Assembly: GCF_030651185.1 (NCBI RefSeq)
Contig: NZ_JAUSCJ010000031.1
Coordinates: 62,001 to 126,000, forward strand
DNA from: Phenylobacterium sp.
Lineage (GTDB): Bacteria > Pseudomonadota > Alphaproteobacteria > Caulobacterales > Caulobacteraceae
DNA: 64,000 nucleotides
Direction: 5' to 3'
Made by a program: the position numbers and the translations under genes. Positions 23,806 to 32,284 of the stretch are shown here, piece by piece. The stretch's first letter is position 1, and each line of letters begins with the position of its first letter. The notes beneath the pieces are model-generated. The model was not told the DNA's origin. It saw only the letters and a list, made by a program, of their open reading frames with translations, and made no database searches.

Positions 23806-24918
23806 ATGAATCGCAAATCTGGCCTCCCCATTGTGGATTTGTTTGCTGGCGCTGGGGGTCTCAGCATCGGCGCGACCGCAGCGGGATGCGACGTGCGCGC
23901 TGCTTTTGAACTTGATGCGTTCGCCTGCGAAACTATGCGCCTCAATGAAGGGTATCATGGGGAGGTTGTGCGCGCCGATGTGGCCAGACTGACCGGTGAC
24001 GATTTGCGTAAAGTTGCTAGGCTCAACGCAAGAGATCCGCTGATTGTCGTGGGTGGCGCGCCCTGTCAGCCGTTTTCCAAGGCGGCCTACTGGACCGAGG
24101 AAGGCGATGAATCACGCTATCGTCGCGCGAGAGCCGCCGGAGAGATGGTAACTCGTCCTGCTGCGCCAACGGAGGCCCGGCCTGATGAACGGCGCACGCT
24201 AGTGGAAGAGTTCTGGCGATTGATCTTTGAATCGAATGCCGACGGCTTCGTTTTCGAGAATGTGCCGTCGATCAGACATCCGCGCAATCGACCGGTACTT
24301 GAGGGATTTCGCACGGCCGCGCTTGCCGCCGGCTACGAAGTCACCGAGACAACCGGCAATGCTGCCCAGTTCGGCGTTGCCCAGACGCGAGAACGCGTAT
24401 TCCTCCTAGGCGCACGTAAGCGTAAGCCTTTAGCCCCTTTGCCAACCCACGCGATGGGCGCAGAGATTGCGCCGCATCTTGATCAAGCAGCGACTGCGGG
24501 CGACGCACTCGATGGCTTGGGGGGGGCTGACTATTTCGAACCAGAAGAGGTTGTTACGGGGCGCTGGGCTGAGCATCTAAGAACCGTGCCGCCCGGGTCG
24601 AATTATAAGGCCCACACCTCTTGGGCAGGACATCCCAACCCGAGCTTTGTTACCGAAACACGGTTTTGGAACTTCCTCCTGAAGCTTGCTCCCGAACGGC
24701 CGTCTTGGACCATTGCCGCGTCGCCGGGGCCTTGGACCGGCCCATTCCATTGGGACACCCGGCGGCTGCGCACCGTTGAGATGGCGGCGCTACAAGGGTT
24801 TCCGCGCGGCTATCAGATGGCCGGATCACGCCGGGAGCGTGTTCGGCAGATCGGTAATGCGGTACCGCCACCGATGGCGGCGGCGATGGCGAGAGCCGTC
24901 GCCGAAGCAGTAGCATGA
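23806..24918 (+). CDS. DNA (cytosine-5) methyltransferase 1
   Basis: A 370-residue C5 methyltransferase with all main motifs: I DLFAGAGGLSIG, IV GGAPCQPFSK with the catalytic Cys, VI FENV, VIII QTRERVFLLG and X GNAVPP near the C-terminus. The variable target-recognition region lies at about residues 215-315. It methylates cytosine in one strand or site of the recognition sequence to protect it from the linked nuclease. It overlaps the next methyltransferase by 4 nt (ATGA). Base composition is clearly lower in GC than the surrounding genes, a sign of transfer. Confidence 0.93.
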   Translation: MNRKSGLPIVDLFAGAGGLSIGATAAGCDVRAAFELDAFACETMRLNEGYHGEVVRADVARLTGDDLRKVARLNARDPLIVVGGAPCQPFSKAAYWTEEGDESRYRRARAAGEMVTRPAAPTEARPDERRTLVEEFWRLIFESNADGFVFENVPSIRHPRNRPVLEGFRTAALAAGYEVTETTGNAAQFGVAQTRERVFLLGARKRKPLAPLPTHAMGAEIAPHLDQAATAGDALDGLGGADYFEPEEVVTGRWAEHLRTVPPGSNYKAHTSWAGHPNPSFVTETRFWNFLLKLAPERPSWTIAASPGPWTGPFHWDTRRLRTVEMAALQGFPRGYQMAGSRRERVRQIGNAVPPPMAAAMARAVAEAVA

Positions 24919-25988
24919 GCGGTCCCGGCCAAGCGCTGCGCAGCATAAGCCTGTTCAGCGGCTGCGGCGGCCTTGATCTTGGTCTGCACGCCGCAGGCTT
25001 TCAGACAGTCTTAGCAACCGACAACGAACCGCTGTGCGCCAATTCCTTTGAGCGCAACTTTCCGAGCACGCCGTTCCTCACGGGGCGCATCGGCAGCTTC
25101 ACGCGCAAAGACTTCATCGAAGCTCTGGGGTCACGAGTCGGCGAGATTGATCTTGTCGCTGGAGGCCCGCCCTGCCCGCCCTTTTCCAAGAGCCGGTTTT
25201 ACCGCCAAGACATGCCTAGAGCCCTTGACGACCCAAACGGTTGGGAGACCGTGGACGGGTTTTTGAAGGTCTTGGATTGGTTTCGGCCGCGAACTTTCTT
25301 GATGGAGAACGTCAAGGGCCTTGCTTACACTGTCCACCGCGACGCCTTGGAGACGATCATCTCCCGCGCGGAAGCGCTGGGTTACACGGTCACTTGGGGG
25401 GTCTTGAACGCGGCTGACTTTGGCGTTCCGCAAATCCGCGAGCGGTGCTTCGTCTTGGGATCTCTGGACGGCGTTCTGAACCTCCCCGCTACGACCCACT
25501 CAAAAGACCCGACCGCGACCGGGCTGCTTCCTTGGGTTCCGGCCGGCAAGGTGATGGCCGACTTGGACACCGAGGAAGCCGCGTCCGACAAGGGGCACTA
25601 CGCAGGTGGACAGCACAATGACTTGCTGAAGCTTGTTCCCCCAGGCGACAATTACCTTTATTTTACTGAGAAGAGGGGTCACCCGGAGCCTCGATTCAAG
25701 TGGCGAGGCCGGTACTGGTCCTTCCTGTTGAAACTGAGCCCAGACATGCCCTCCTGGACGATCCAAGCCCGACGTTCGAACAACATGGGCCCATTCCATT
25801 GGCGGAGCCGTATTCTACGGATCGAAGAGATCAAGCGGCTGCAGACCTTCCCAGATCACTTCGATTTGGCCGGCACCGTTGAGCAACAATGGCGTCAGAT
25901 CGGGAACGCCGTGCCACCGGTGTTGGCTGAGGCCGTCGGTCGGCAGCTTTCCGCTCACCTCCAAGGGCGTTTCGAGGCAGCCGCTTGA
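24915..25988 (+). CDS. DNA (cytosine-5) methyltransferase 2
   Basis: A 357-residue C5 methyltransferase: motif I SLFSGCGGLDLGLHAAGF, motif IV GGPPCPPFSKS (catalytic Cys; Pro in place of the common Gln after it), motif VI MENVKG, VIII QIRERCFVLG and X GNAVPP. It is only moderately similar to the first enzyme, so it is a partner rather than a fresh duplicate. A second C5 enzyme usually means an asymmetric recognition sequence, each enzyme modifying one strand. Its stop overlaps the TTG start of the nuclease gene. Confidence 0.93.
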   Translation: MSGPGQALRSISLFSGCGGLDLGLHAAGFQTVLATDNEPLCANSFERNFPSTPFLTGRIGSFTRKDFIEALGSRVGEIDLVAGGPPCPPFSKSRFYRQDMPRALDDPNGWETVDGFLKVLDWFRPRTFLMENVKGLAYTVHRDALETIISRAEALGYTVTWGVLNAADFGVPQIRERCFVLGSLDGVLNLPATTHSKDPTATGLLPWVPAGKVMADLDTEEAASDKGHYAGGQHNDLLKLVPPGDNYLYFTEKRGHPEPRFKWRGRYWSFLLKLSPDMPSWTIQARRSNNMGPFHWRSRILRIEEIKRLQTFPDHFDLAGTVEQQWRQIGNAVPPVLAEAVGRQLSAHLQGRFEAAA

Positions 25989-27367
25989 GGCTGCCGTCCT
26001 TCAATGATTTCTCGCCCGGGATTATCGGCGATGTCCGCCAACCTCTGTTGACGCTCAAGCGGCTGACACCGGATTTCGACGCCGTAGTCGCCGCTTGGGC
26101 AAGCGACTTCTTCAACGGCGCCGACAACAAGCGGGCCAGTACGAATATCCCCGCCAGTCTCACAAGCCTTGGGCTGTTTGACCGTAAGACTAGGCGACTG
26201 ACGCCCGAGGGCGAACTGATTGCATCGGCCGGAACGCCGCTCGCGGGCGCTGAAGCGTTGAGCGCCCATGTTGTCGCGACGCGTAACGGCATGATGATCA
26301 TCGAAGCGGTTCGGGCTCTAAACAGACGGGCCGAGCCGGTCAGCAAAGTCAGCTTGAAACGCGAACTGCAGTTGCTCGGTGTCGAAGGTCTGTCGGCAGC
26401 CACCACCGATCACACGACACTCTTGAACTGGATGGCGGCTGCCGGGCTCCTGGACAAGTCCGCGAACTACATGCCGATCGACAGCGCCCTGAAGCGGGTC
26501 TTGGGTGTGTCATCAGAAGAGCGCGCCGAGATAGCAGCCCTGCCCCTGGAGCAGCAGATCTTCCTGAAGATCCTGCGCCGCCTTGCAGAGGCGGAAACAA
26601 CTCACACCGTGCCGGCCAAGTTCGTGACTGACGAGTGCCTGCGGGACTATTCAGTGCATTTCGACGAAGACCAGCTGAGCAAGAAGGTACTCCGGCCGCT
26701 CGAAATGGCCGGCTGGATTGCGCTCACGGCGCGGACCGAGGGCCGCGGAGCCAAAAGCGGTATGGTGACGGCAACCGCCAAACTCCTAGAGGTGCCGTTC
26801 AGCGCGGTCGTTCCCGACTTTGACGAGGTGGTGCCTGCGGATTTGCGCGACAAGATCGACCTGCCACGTTCGGAAATTCAGCGGCTTTTGACGAGCGAAG
26901 CCACTTACGATCGGGGCCTCGGGCTCGAACTACTTGCGCTGCGAATGCTGATCGATTTGGGGCTTCAGCCGCGCTCGTTCCGGCAGCGCAGCAAAGACAC
27001 CGCGTACGCCGAAGTGGACCTCACGGCTGAAGGCACTCAACTTCTGTTTTCGAGATGGAACGTCCAATGCAAATGCGTAAAGACCAACGTCGGCCTTGGG
27101 GACGTGGCTAAGGAAGTCGGCTTGGCGATCTATGGAAGATCTCATGTCGTCGCCGTAGTCACCACATCTGATTTTTCGCGCGAAGCAATCAACTATGCGC
27201 GCGAGATTACCGTGTCCACACATCTCCAATTCTTGTTGATCAATGGCGCTGTCGTCAAAGCTTACCTCGAGAACGGGCCCGCAAGCCTCCACGCTTTCGT
27301 CGCCCGCAACGCTGGGCGTGTAATGACCGAAAAGCGTCAACAGCCCATCAATCCGACCGAACGCTGA
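25985..27367 (+). CDS. Putative restriction endonuclease (PD-(D/E)xK, QxK type)
   Basis: A 460-residue protein starting at a TTG that overlaps the preceding stop (TTGA). The N-terminal two thirds are helical with winged-helix-like parts and may bind DNA. The C-terminal third has an Mrr-like nuclease pattern: E315 in LGLELLALRML, D345 in AEVDLT, and Q361-x-K363 in NVQCKCVK, followed by VVAVVTTSDFSREA. This is the catalytic set of the QxK subgroup of PD-(D/E)xK nucleases. Its place after two methyltransferases makes it the restriction subunit. It ends exactly where the MmeI-like remnant resumes. Confidence 0.8.
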   Translation: MRLPSFNDFSPGIIGDVRQPLLTLKRLTPDFDAVVAAWASDFFNGADNKRASTNIPASLTSLGLFDRKTRRLTPEGELIASAGTPLAGAEALSAHVVATRNGMMIIEAVRALNRRAEPVSKVSLKRELQLLGVEGLSAATTDHTTLLNWMAAAGLLDKSANYMPIDSALKRVLGVSSEERAEIAALPLEQQIFLKILRRLAEAETTHTVPAKFVTDECLRDYSVHFDEDQLSKKVLRPLEMAGWIALTARTEGRGAKSGMVTATAKLLEVPFSAVVPDFDEVVPADLRDKIDLPRSEIQRLLTSEATYDRGLGLELLALRMLIDLGLQPRSFRQRSKDTAYAEVDLTAEGTQLLFSRWNVQCKCVKTNVGLGDVAKEVGLAIYGRSHVVAVVTTSDFSREAINYAREITVSTHLQFLLINGAVVKAYLENGPASLHAFVARNAGRVMTEKRQQPINPTER

Positions 27368-27725
27368 CCGCGCCAAGGAAGAAGCCGCCGGCCAGGTTCG
27401 CTGGCTGCGCCCCGACTACCAGATCCCCCGCTTCGCCAAGGGCGCGGGCGCCAAGACCGGCGAACTGGACCTGGGCGAGACCGTAGTGACGCTCGACAAG
27501 GGCCTGCCCCCCTGGCCCAAGGACCGCTACGAACAGCTGCTGGCCATCGAGGCGATCCTCATCGCCGCCGCCCACCCCATGGACCCCGCCGCACTCTCCC
27601 GCGCCTTCAAGGCCGGCGGCAAGAAGATCGAGCAGCGCGTCCTCCAGGCCCTCACCACCCTCGCCCGCTATGGCCGCGTCACCGCCCTCCCCGACGGCCG
27701 CTACGCGGCGCGACGGGCGGCGTGA
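27366..27725 (+). pseudogene. MmeI-like gene, C-terminal remnant
   Basis: The frame DRAKEEAAGQVRWLRPDYQIPRF, then PWPKDRYEQLLAIEAILIAAAHPMDPAALSRAF and a winged-helix-like end, matches the C-terminus of MmeI/YeeA-type DNA methyltransferases. It has no start of its own that would make a sensible protein and begins at the stop of the nuclease gene. With the remnant at 23232-23553 it brackets the inserted RM cassette. Codon use is again GC-rich, like the chromosome. An internal ATG or GTG could still give a short product (an open frame starts at 27486). Confidence 0.75.
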
Positions 27726-27748
27726 GCGACGCGGCCGCCCCCCACCCC

Positions 27749-27886
27749 CGTCATCCTAGGCCTTGTGCCTGGGACCCCTGTTTCCGATCCAGGAGAGCCG
27801 CCGGGCGGAGCGGCGCGGTTGAAGCTTTGACCGGTATCGCGATGCGCGCCGACAGAGGGGTCCTAGGCACAAGGCCTAGGATGACG
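27749..27886. repeat. Long palindromic intergenic repeat, copy B (inverted relative to copy A)
   Basis: Arms CGTCATCCTAGGCCTTGTGC and the reverse complement ending at 27886 enclose an inner part whose reverse complement resembles copy A (for example GGCGCGCA, CCGGTC, CCCGGCGGC and CATCGGAAAC in the same order). It fills most of the gap 27726-28005. Confidence 0.8.
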
Positions 27887-28005
27887 GGCGCTGGGGATGA
27901 CGCGCGTGGGGTCGGCGGGTCGCGCCGCGGGACCTGCCGAGGTGACGCGGTTGGACTCGGCGGTTCCCAGGGCCTAAGCCTAAGCCTCACCTTAGGAAAA
28001 CGCCG

Positions 28006-28497
28006 ATGCGCATGATCGTTCTGGCCGGGGCGATCGCCCTGGCGATGGCAGGCTCCCTTCCCGCCAACGCCCAGCAAAAGGCGCCGTTGACGCCCCCGAT
28101 GTCGGCGAAAAGCGCGGCGATGACGCCCGCGCCCTCGCCGGCGCCGCCGGAGCTTTGCCCGGTCCTGAGCTTCAGCGTGCACAACCGAACCAACAGCGCC
28201 AAGGTCAACGTGCTGTTCAACCTGACCAATCAGGGGCCCATAACCGCCAGCAACATGAAGCTGACCGGCATCACCTGCACCAACGGCTTTGTCTATTCGC
28301 CGATGCCCGGCCTGCTCGCCCTGCCCTTCACCATCCCCACCGTCCCCACCCTGGGCGCGGGCGCCACGGTGGGCGGTTTCAACGGCTTCTTCTCCCGGAC
28401 GGGCGGGCCCCTCAGCAGCGCCTTTTCCTGCACCATCACCTCCACCAACGGGCCCAAGAATCGGTGCGCCGGCAGCAAGGTCGTGCAGATCCCCTAA
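28006..28497 (+). CDS. Secreted hypothetical protein
   Basis: A 163-residue protein with a Sec signal peptide (MRMIVLAGAIALAMAGSLPANA, cut after about residue 22). A short Pro-rich linker leads to a beta-rich domain (LSFSVHNRTNSAKVNVLFNLTNQGPITASNMKLTGITC) with four cysteines (C50, C90 and two near the end), probably disulfide bonded. The spacing of Asn-Gly and Asn-Thr turns suggests an immunoglobulin-like sandwich (DUF11-type). Function unknown. Convergent with the cupin gene, overlapping by 4 nt. Confidence 0.7.
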   Translation: MRMIVLAGAIALAMAGSLPANAQQKAPLTPPMSAKSAAMTPAPSPAPPELCPVLSFSVHNRTNSAKVNVLFNLTNQGPITASNMKLTGITCTNGFVYSPMPGLLALPFTIPTVPTLGAGATVGGFNGFFSRTGGPLSSAFSCTITSTNGPKNRCAGSKVVQIP

Positions 28498-28934
28498 GCG
28501 CCCGGCGCCCACCCCGCCGCCGCCAGCTCGAAGCCGGCGAACTCGAAGCCCGGCACGACGACACAGGCCACCAGGGCCCAGCCGTCGGCGCTGGCCTGCG
28601 CCGCCTGCCATTCGCGCGGGGCCACCACGCCCTGCGGCGCATCACCCGCCAGGATGTCGGCGCCGAGGCGCACCGCGGTGATGGGACCGGTGTCAGAGGC
28701 CGCCGTCTTCAGGGTCAGGGCGGTCCCGGCCTGGAACAGCCATAGCTCGGTGGCGTCGATGCGGTGCCAGTGGGAGGTCTGGCCGGCCTCCAGCAGGAAC
28801 AGGATCGCCGTGCCGGGGCCGCGGGCGGCGCCGGGTTCAGCCGGCGCGCGCCAGGTCTCGCGGTACCAGCCGCCCTCCGGGTGGGGGGCCAGGTCCAGGC
28901 GGGCGATCAGGGCGGCGGCGGATTCGGCGGTCAT
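28494..28934 (-). CDS. Cupin family protein (DUF985/cupin_5)
   Basis: A 146-residue single cupin. LDLAPHPEGGWYRETWRA at the N-terminus and LEAGQTSHWHRIDATELWLFQAG as the metal-binding hairpin are diagnostic of the DUF985 (cupin_5) family, with VVPGFEFAGFEL at the end. Members are small cytosolic proteins; some relatives act on uronate sugars, but the reaction here is unknown. The ATG at 28934 is chosen because the signature starts at once; the frame remains open upstream through the neighbouring gene. Confidence 0.88.
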   Translation of the reverse strand: MTAESAAALIARLDLAPHPEGGWYRETWRAPAEPGAARGPGTAILFLLEAGQTSHWHRIDATELWLFQAGTALTLKTAASDTGPITAVRLGADILAGDAPQGVVAPREWQAAQASADGWALVACVVVPGFEFAGFELAAAGWAPGA

Positions 28935-28953
28935 CGGGGGATGAGACACAAAA

Positions 28954-28978
28954 AACGCCGCCCTTGCGAGGCGGCGTT
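28954..28978 (-). terminator. Intrinsic terminator of the ATPase-zeta gene
   Basis: Read on the minus strand, AACGCCGCC pairs with GGCGGCGTT over a 7-nt loop and runs into TTTTT. It lies 31 nt after the stop at 29009. Confidence 0.85.
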
Positions 28979-29008
28979 GTTGTCGGCGGGGCCGAGGTGT
29001 GGGCGCGG

Positions 29009-29332
29009 TTAGGTCCCGGCCTTGATGGCCTCGCGGGCCTGGGCCAGCAGTTCGTCCATCTTCATGCGGACGTCGCCCTCGCTGGTGTTGACGCCCGAGC
29101 CCTTGAGGTCCTCGAACACCTTGCGCAGCACGTCGTCGTCGCCCGGCAGCTCGAAGTCGGACTTGATCACGGCCTTGGCGTATTCGCCGACGCGGTCGCC
29201 CTCCAGGCCCATCAGGCCCGCGGCCCATTCGCCCAGCATCCGGTTGCGACGCGCCCCGGCCTTGAACTCCTGGTCCTGGTCCAGGGCGAACTTGTTCTCA
29301 AAACCGCGTTCGCGGTCGTTGAAGGTGGTCAT
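29009..29332 (-). CDS. F1-ATPase inhibitor zeta subunit (DUF1476)
   Basis: A 107-residue, mostly helical protein. The opening MTTFNDRERGFENKFALDQDQEFKAGARRNRMLGEWAA is the signature of the alphaproteobacterial zeta subunit, whose N-terminal helix plugs the F1 catalytic interface and blocks ATP hydrolysis. The length equals that of known members. It is monocistronic, with its own terminator, and divergent from purC. The ATP synthase genes are not in this window. Confidence 0.93.
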   Translation of the reverse strand: MTTFNDRERGFENKFALDQDQEFKAGARRNRMLGEWAAGLMGLEGDRVGEYAKAVIKSDFELPGDDDVLRKVFEDLKGSGVNTSEGDVRMKMDELLAQAREAIKAGT

Positions 29333-29490
29333 GCGGTCTCCGGTGTGCGGCCTTAACGGGGCTGCATATCCCCTGGCGGGCGCGCTCGCAACGCAAAGGC
29401 GCGTGTGTCGGGCGATGGCCGTTTGCGAAGCGGGGTCTGATCGTCTATTTTTCGCCAGCCTCAGATCGGCGAGAGGCTTGGAGTCGGGAT

Positions 29491-29522
29491 CGCGCGCGTT
29501 GGGACCAACGGCGCGCGTTTTT
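29491..29522 (+). terminator. Terminator-like hairpin in the purC leader
   Basis: CGCGCGCGTTG and CAACGGCGCGCG pair (one bulged G) around a GGAC loop, then TTTTT. It is read in the purC direction and stands 48 bp before the purC start, where no plus-strand gene lies upstream. It is therefore an attenuator of purC or the end of a small RNA. Confidence 0.65.
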
Positions 29523-29569
29523 CGTTTCGGCTCCCGGCCAGAACCCTCGCCACGTGGAGAAGGCTGCGT

Positions 29570-30328
29570 ATGACCACCCGCCGCAAGAAGATCTTCGAAG
29601 GCAAGGGCAAGATTCTCTACGAGGGGCCTGAGCCCGGGACCCTCATCCAGTACTTCAAAGACGACGCTACCGCCTTCAATTCACAGAAGAAAGCGGTTCT
29701 GGAGGGGAAGGGCGTCATCAACAATCGCATCAGCGAATATGTGATGACCCGGCTCAATTCCATCGGGGTGCAGAACCACTTCATCCGGCGCCTGAACCTG
29801 CGCGAGCAGCTGATCCGCGAGCTGGAGATCATCCCGCTGGAGGTGGTGTGCCGCAATGTGGCGGCCGGCTCCCTGTCGCAGCGCTTCGGCCTGCCCGAGG
29901 GCCAGGCCCTGCCGCGCTCGATCATCGAGTTCTATCTGAAGGACGACAAGCTGGGCGACCCGATGGTCACCGAGGAGCACATCACCGCCTTCAACTGGGC
30001 CTCGACCCAGGAGATCGACGACATGATGGCCCTGACCCTGCGGGTGAACGACTTCCTCACCGGCACCTTCGGGGCGGTCGGCATCACCCTGGTGGACTTC
30101 AAGGTGGAGTTCGGCCGGCTGTGGGAGAACGACTTCGCCCGCGTCATCCTGGCCGACGAGATCAGCCCCGACTCCTGCCGGCTCTGGGACGCCCAGACCA
30201 ACGAGAAGCTGGACAAGGACCGATTCCGCCGCGATCTGGGCGACGTCATCGAGAGCTATACCGAAGTCGCCCGGCGGCTGGGGATCATGAAAGAGATGCC
30301 CACCGTGATCCAAGGAGGCCTGCACTAG
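29570..30328 (+). CDS. purC: SAICAR synthetase (phosphoribosylaminoimidazole-succinocarboxamide synthase)
   Basis: A 252-residue enzyme with [14 protein letters not shown] at the N-terminus (nucleotide-binding hairpin), [22 protein letters not shown], and [10 protein letters not shown] with [15 protein letters not shown], the hallmark of PurC. It ligates aspartate to CAIR with ATP, step 8 of purine synthesis. The start follows GGAGAAGG. Its stop overlaps the GTG of purS by 1 nt. A terminator-like hairpin lies in the leader. Confidence 0.96.
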   Translation: MTTRRKKIFEGKGKILYEGPEPGTLIQYFKDDATAFNSQKKAVLEGKGVINNRISEYVMTRLNSIGVQNHFIRRLNLREQLIRELEIIPLEVVCRNVAAGSLSQRFGLPEGQALPRSIIEFYLKDDKLGDPMVTEEHITAFNWASTQEIDDMMALTLRVNDFLTGTFGAVGITLVDFKVEFGRLWENDFARVILADEISPDSCRLWDAQTNEKLDKDRFRRDLGDVIESYTEVARRLGIMKEMPTVIQGGLH

Positions 30329-30567
30329 TGCGCGCGAAAGTTCATGTGTTCCTGAAACCCGGCGTGCTGGACGTCCAGGGCAAGGCGGTCGAGGCCGCCC
30401 TGCATGGCCTGGGCTGGGGCCACGTCGAAGGCGTCCGGGTCGGCAAGACCATCGAGTTCGACCTCAAGGGCAAGGACGCCGCCGAGACCGAGAGCGAGGT
30501 CAAGGACATGTGCGAGAAGCTGCTCGCCAACACGGTCATCGAAAGCTACCGGGTCGAGGTGGCGTGA
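30328..30567 (+). CDS. purS: FGAM synthase subunit PurS
   Basis: A 79-residue small subunit (RAKVHVFLKPGVLDVQGKAVEAALHGLGW, then VRVGKTIEFDL and CEKLLANTVIESYRVEV). PurS joins PurL and PurQ in the three-part FGAM synthase. The GTG at 30328 overlaps the purC stop (TAGTG) and AAGGAGG lies 13 nt before. Its stop overlaps the GTG of the next gene. Confidence 0.94.
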   Translation: MRAKVHVFLKPGVLDVQGKAVEAALHGLGWGHVEGVRVGKTIEFDLKGKDAAETESEVKDMCEKLLANTVIESYRVEVA

Positions 30568-30926
30568 GGCCCTGGGCGCTCCCGCTGATGGGGGCGCTCG
30601 CCGCCTGCACGCCCACCCAACCGCCTCCCCGGCCGCCGCTCAAGCTGGACTGCGCCCTGGGCTTCGAAGCTCTCAGCGCCCGGATCGTGGCCGAGACCCG
30701 GCCGGCGGTGAAGGAGCGGGGCGAACCGTTCCGCTACTACAACGCGCAGGGCGGCCAGAGCTCGTACATGGTCACCGAGCCCGGCGCGCCGGGCCATCCG
30801 GCGATCCTCAAGCAGCAGGTGACGCCCGCCGGCGTCAGCAATTCCGGCTGCGCTTACGGCGACGAGACGGGCTATGCCGAGCTGGTCGCCTATCTCGAGG
30901 CCCTGGCCAGGGCGCGGGCGAAATGA
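30564..30926 (+). CDS. Small lipoprotein embedded in the purine operon
   Basis: A 120-residue protein from a GTG that overlaps the purS stop (GTGA). [15 protein letters not shown] is a short lipoprotein signal with the lipobox cysteine at residue 15, followed by a Pro-rich tether and a domain with [14 protein letters not shown] and a final [17 protein letters not shown] helix. Function unknown. Its coupling to purS and position before purQ are constant reading and not a frame artefact, since the signal and codon use are good. It is odd in a cytosolic pathway. Confidence 0.75.
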   Translation: MRPWALPLMGALAACTPTQPPPRPPLKLDCALGFEALSARIVAETRPAVKERGEPFRYYNAQGGQSSYMVTEPGAPGHPAILKQQVTPAGVSNSGCAYGDETGYAELVAYLEALARARAK

Positions 30927-30975
30927 GCCCGCCCGCCCTGGAAATCCCCGTCAAATCGGCCTAGGAACCCCGCCC

Positions 30976-31638
30976 ATGAAAGCCGCCGTCATCGTCTTCC
31001 CGGGGTCCAACTGCGACCGCGACTGCAAGGTCGCCATCGAGCGCTCCACCGGCGCCACCGTCGACATGGTCTGGCACGGCGACACCGCCCTGCCGCACGG
31101 GATCGACCTCATCGTCCTGCCCGGCGGCTTCTCCTACGGCGACTACCTGCGCTGCGGGGCCATGGCCGCTCTGTCGCCGATCATGAACGAGGTCAAGCTG
31201 GCCGCCGAGCGCGGCGTCGCCACCGTCGGGATCTGCAACGGCTTCCAGGTGCTGTGCGAGGCCGGCATGCTGCCCGGCGCCCTGCTGCGCAACGAGGCCC
31301 TGAAATACGTCTGCAAGCCGGTGGATCTCGAGGTCACCAATGCCCAGACCCGCTTCACCGCCGGCTATGCCGGCCGCCGCGAGGTGACCATGACGGTGGG
31401 CAATGGCGAGGGGAATTTCTTCGCCGACGCCGACACCCTGGCCCGTATCGAGGGTGAGGGGCAGGTGGTGTTCCGCTACCTGGACAATCCCAACGGCTCC
31501 ACCAACGCCATCGCCGGCGTCGTCAATGCCCGGGGCAATGTCCTGGGCCTGATGCCCCACCCCGACCGCGCCTTCGAGGCCGAGCTGGGCTCCGCCGACG
31601 GCGCCATCCTGTTCCAGAGCGCCCTGGCTTCGGCCTAG
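30976..31638 (+). CDS. purQ: FGAM synthase glutaminase subunit PurQ
   Basis: A 220-residue class I glutamine amidotransferase. GICNGFQ carries the nucleophilic Cys, and MPHPDR carries the catalytic His. [16 protein letters not shown] forms the oxyanion/ammonia region. It supplies ammonia to PurL for conversion of FGAR to FGAM. The ATG at 30976 is chosen because [13 protein letters not shown] starts immediately. The stop overlaps that of ogt on the other strand by 4 nt. Confidence 0.95.
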   Translation: MKAAVIVFPGSNCDRDCKVAIERSTGATVDMVWHGDTALPHGIDLIVLPGGFSYGDYLRCGAMAALSPIMNEVKLAAERGVATVGICNGFQVLCEAGMLPGALLRNEALKYVCKPVDLEVTNAQTRFTAGYAGRREVTMTVGNGEGNFFADADTLARIEGEGQVVFRYLDNPNGSTNAIAGVVNARGNVLGLMPHPDRAFEAELGSADGAILFQSALASA

Positions 31639-32180
31639 CGGGCGAAGAGCGGCAGACTGTCCACCGACGTCGCCCCCTCGATCTCCAGCAGCTTCAGCTT
31701 CGTCACGCCGCCGCCGGGCGCGGAGAAGCCCCCCAGCTTGCCGTCGGCGCCCTGGACGCGGTGGCAGGGCATGATGATCGGGAACGGGTTCTTGCCCATG
31801 GCCTCGCCGACCGCGCGGCTGGCGGTGGGATCGCCGAGGCGTTTGGCCACCTCGCCATAGGTCAGGGTCTGGCCCGGCGGGATGGCGCGGCCGATGGCGT
31901 AGACCGCCCGCTGGAAGTCGCTCAGCGATCCCATGTCCAGCACAATGTCGGCCAGGTCGTCCTTGGCGCCGGTGAGCAGGCCCTGGATGCGGGCGATGGC
32001 GGCGGCGATCTCCGGGGGCGGCTCGGATTCCACAATGCCGGGGAAGCGCGGCTCGAGCCTAGCCTGCGCCCGCTCGTCCGACGCGTCGGGCAGGCGGACG
32101 GCGACTATCCCGGCCTCGCCCCAGGCCAGGCTGCAGCGGCCGATGGCGGTGTCGAAGAGGGCGTATCCGAGCTTTGACAT
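31635..32180 (-). CDS. ogt: Methylated-DNA--protein-cysteine methyltransferase
   Basis: A 181-residue suicide repair protein. The acceptor cysteine lies in IMPCHRVQG, preceded by the helix-turn-helix [29 protein letters not shown]. It removes alkyl groups from O6-alkylguanine. Length and the single-domain form fit Ogt rather than Ada. It is divergent from the BlaI-like regulator. Confidence 0.93.
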   Translation of the reverse strand: MSKLGYALFDTAIGRCSLAWGEAGIVAVRLPDASDERAQARLEPRFPGIVESEPPPEIAAAIARIQGLLTGAKDDLADIVLDMGSLSDFQRAVYAIGRAIPPGQTLTYGEVAKRLGDPTASRAVGEAMGKNPFPIIMPCHRVQGADGKLGGFSAPGGGVTKLKLLEIEGATSVDSLPLFAR

Positions 32181-32230
32181 AACCCCAGTCTACCAGACGC
32201 AGAGAGTCGCGCTGGCGGGAATCGGCCCTG

Positions 32231-32275
32231 TTGACTTGTAGCTGAAGGCGCGTAGCCTCGACCCAAATTACAAGC
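32231..32275. promoter_or_regulatory. Putative promoter/operator of the BlaI-M56 pair
   Basis: TTGACT at 32231 could be a -35 box. An inverted repeat, CTTGTAG (about 32235) and TTACAAG (32268-32274), brackets the region and GCGTAG occurs twice (near 32250 and 32273). BlaI-type repressors bind TACA/TGTA-containing dyads, so this is a candidate operator. Confidence 0.4.
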
Positions 32276-32284
32276 GTAGTCCCA

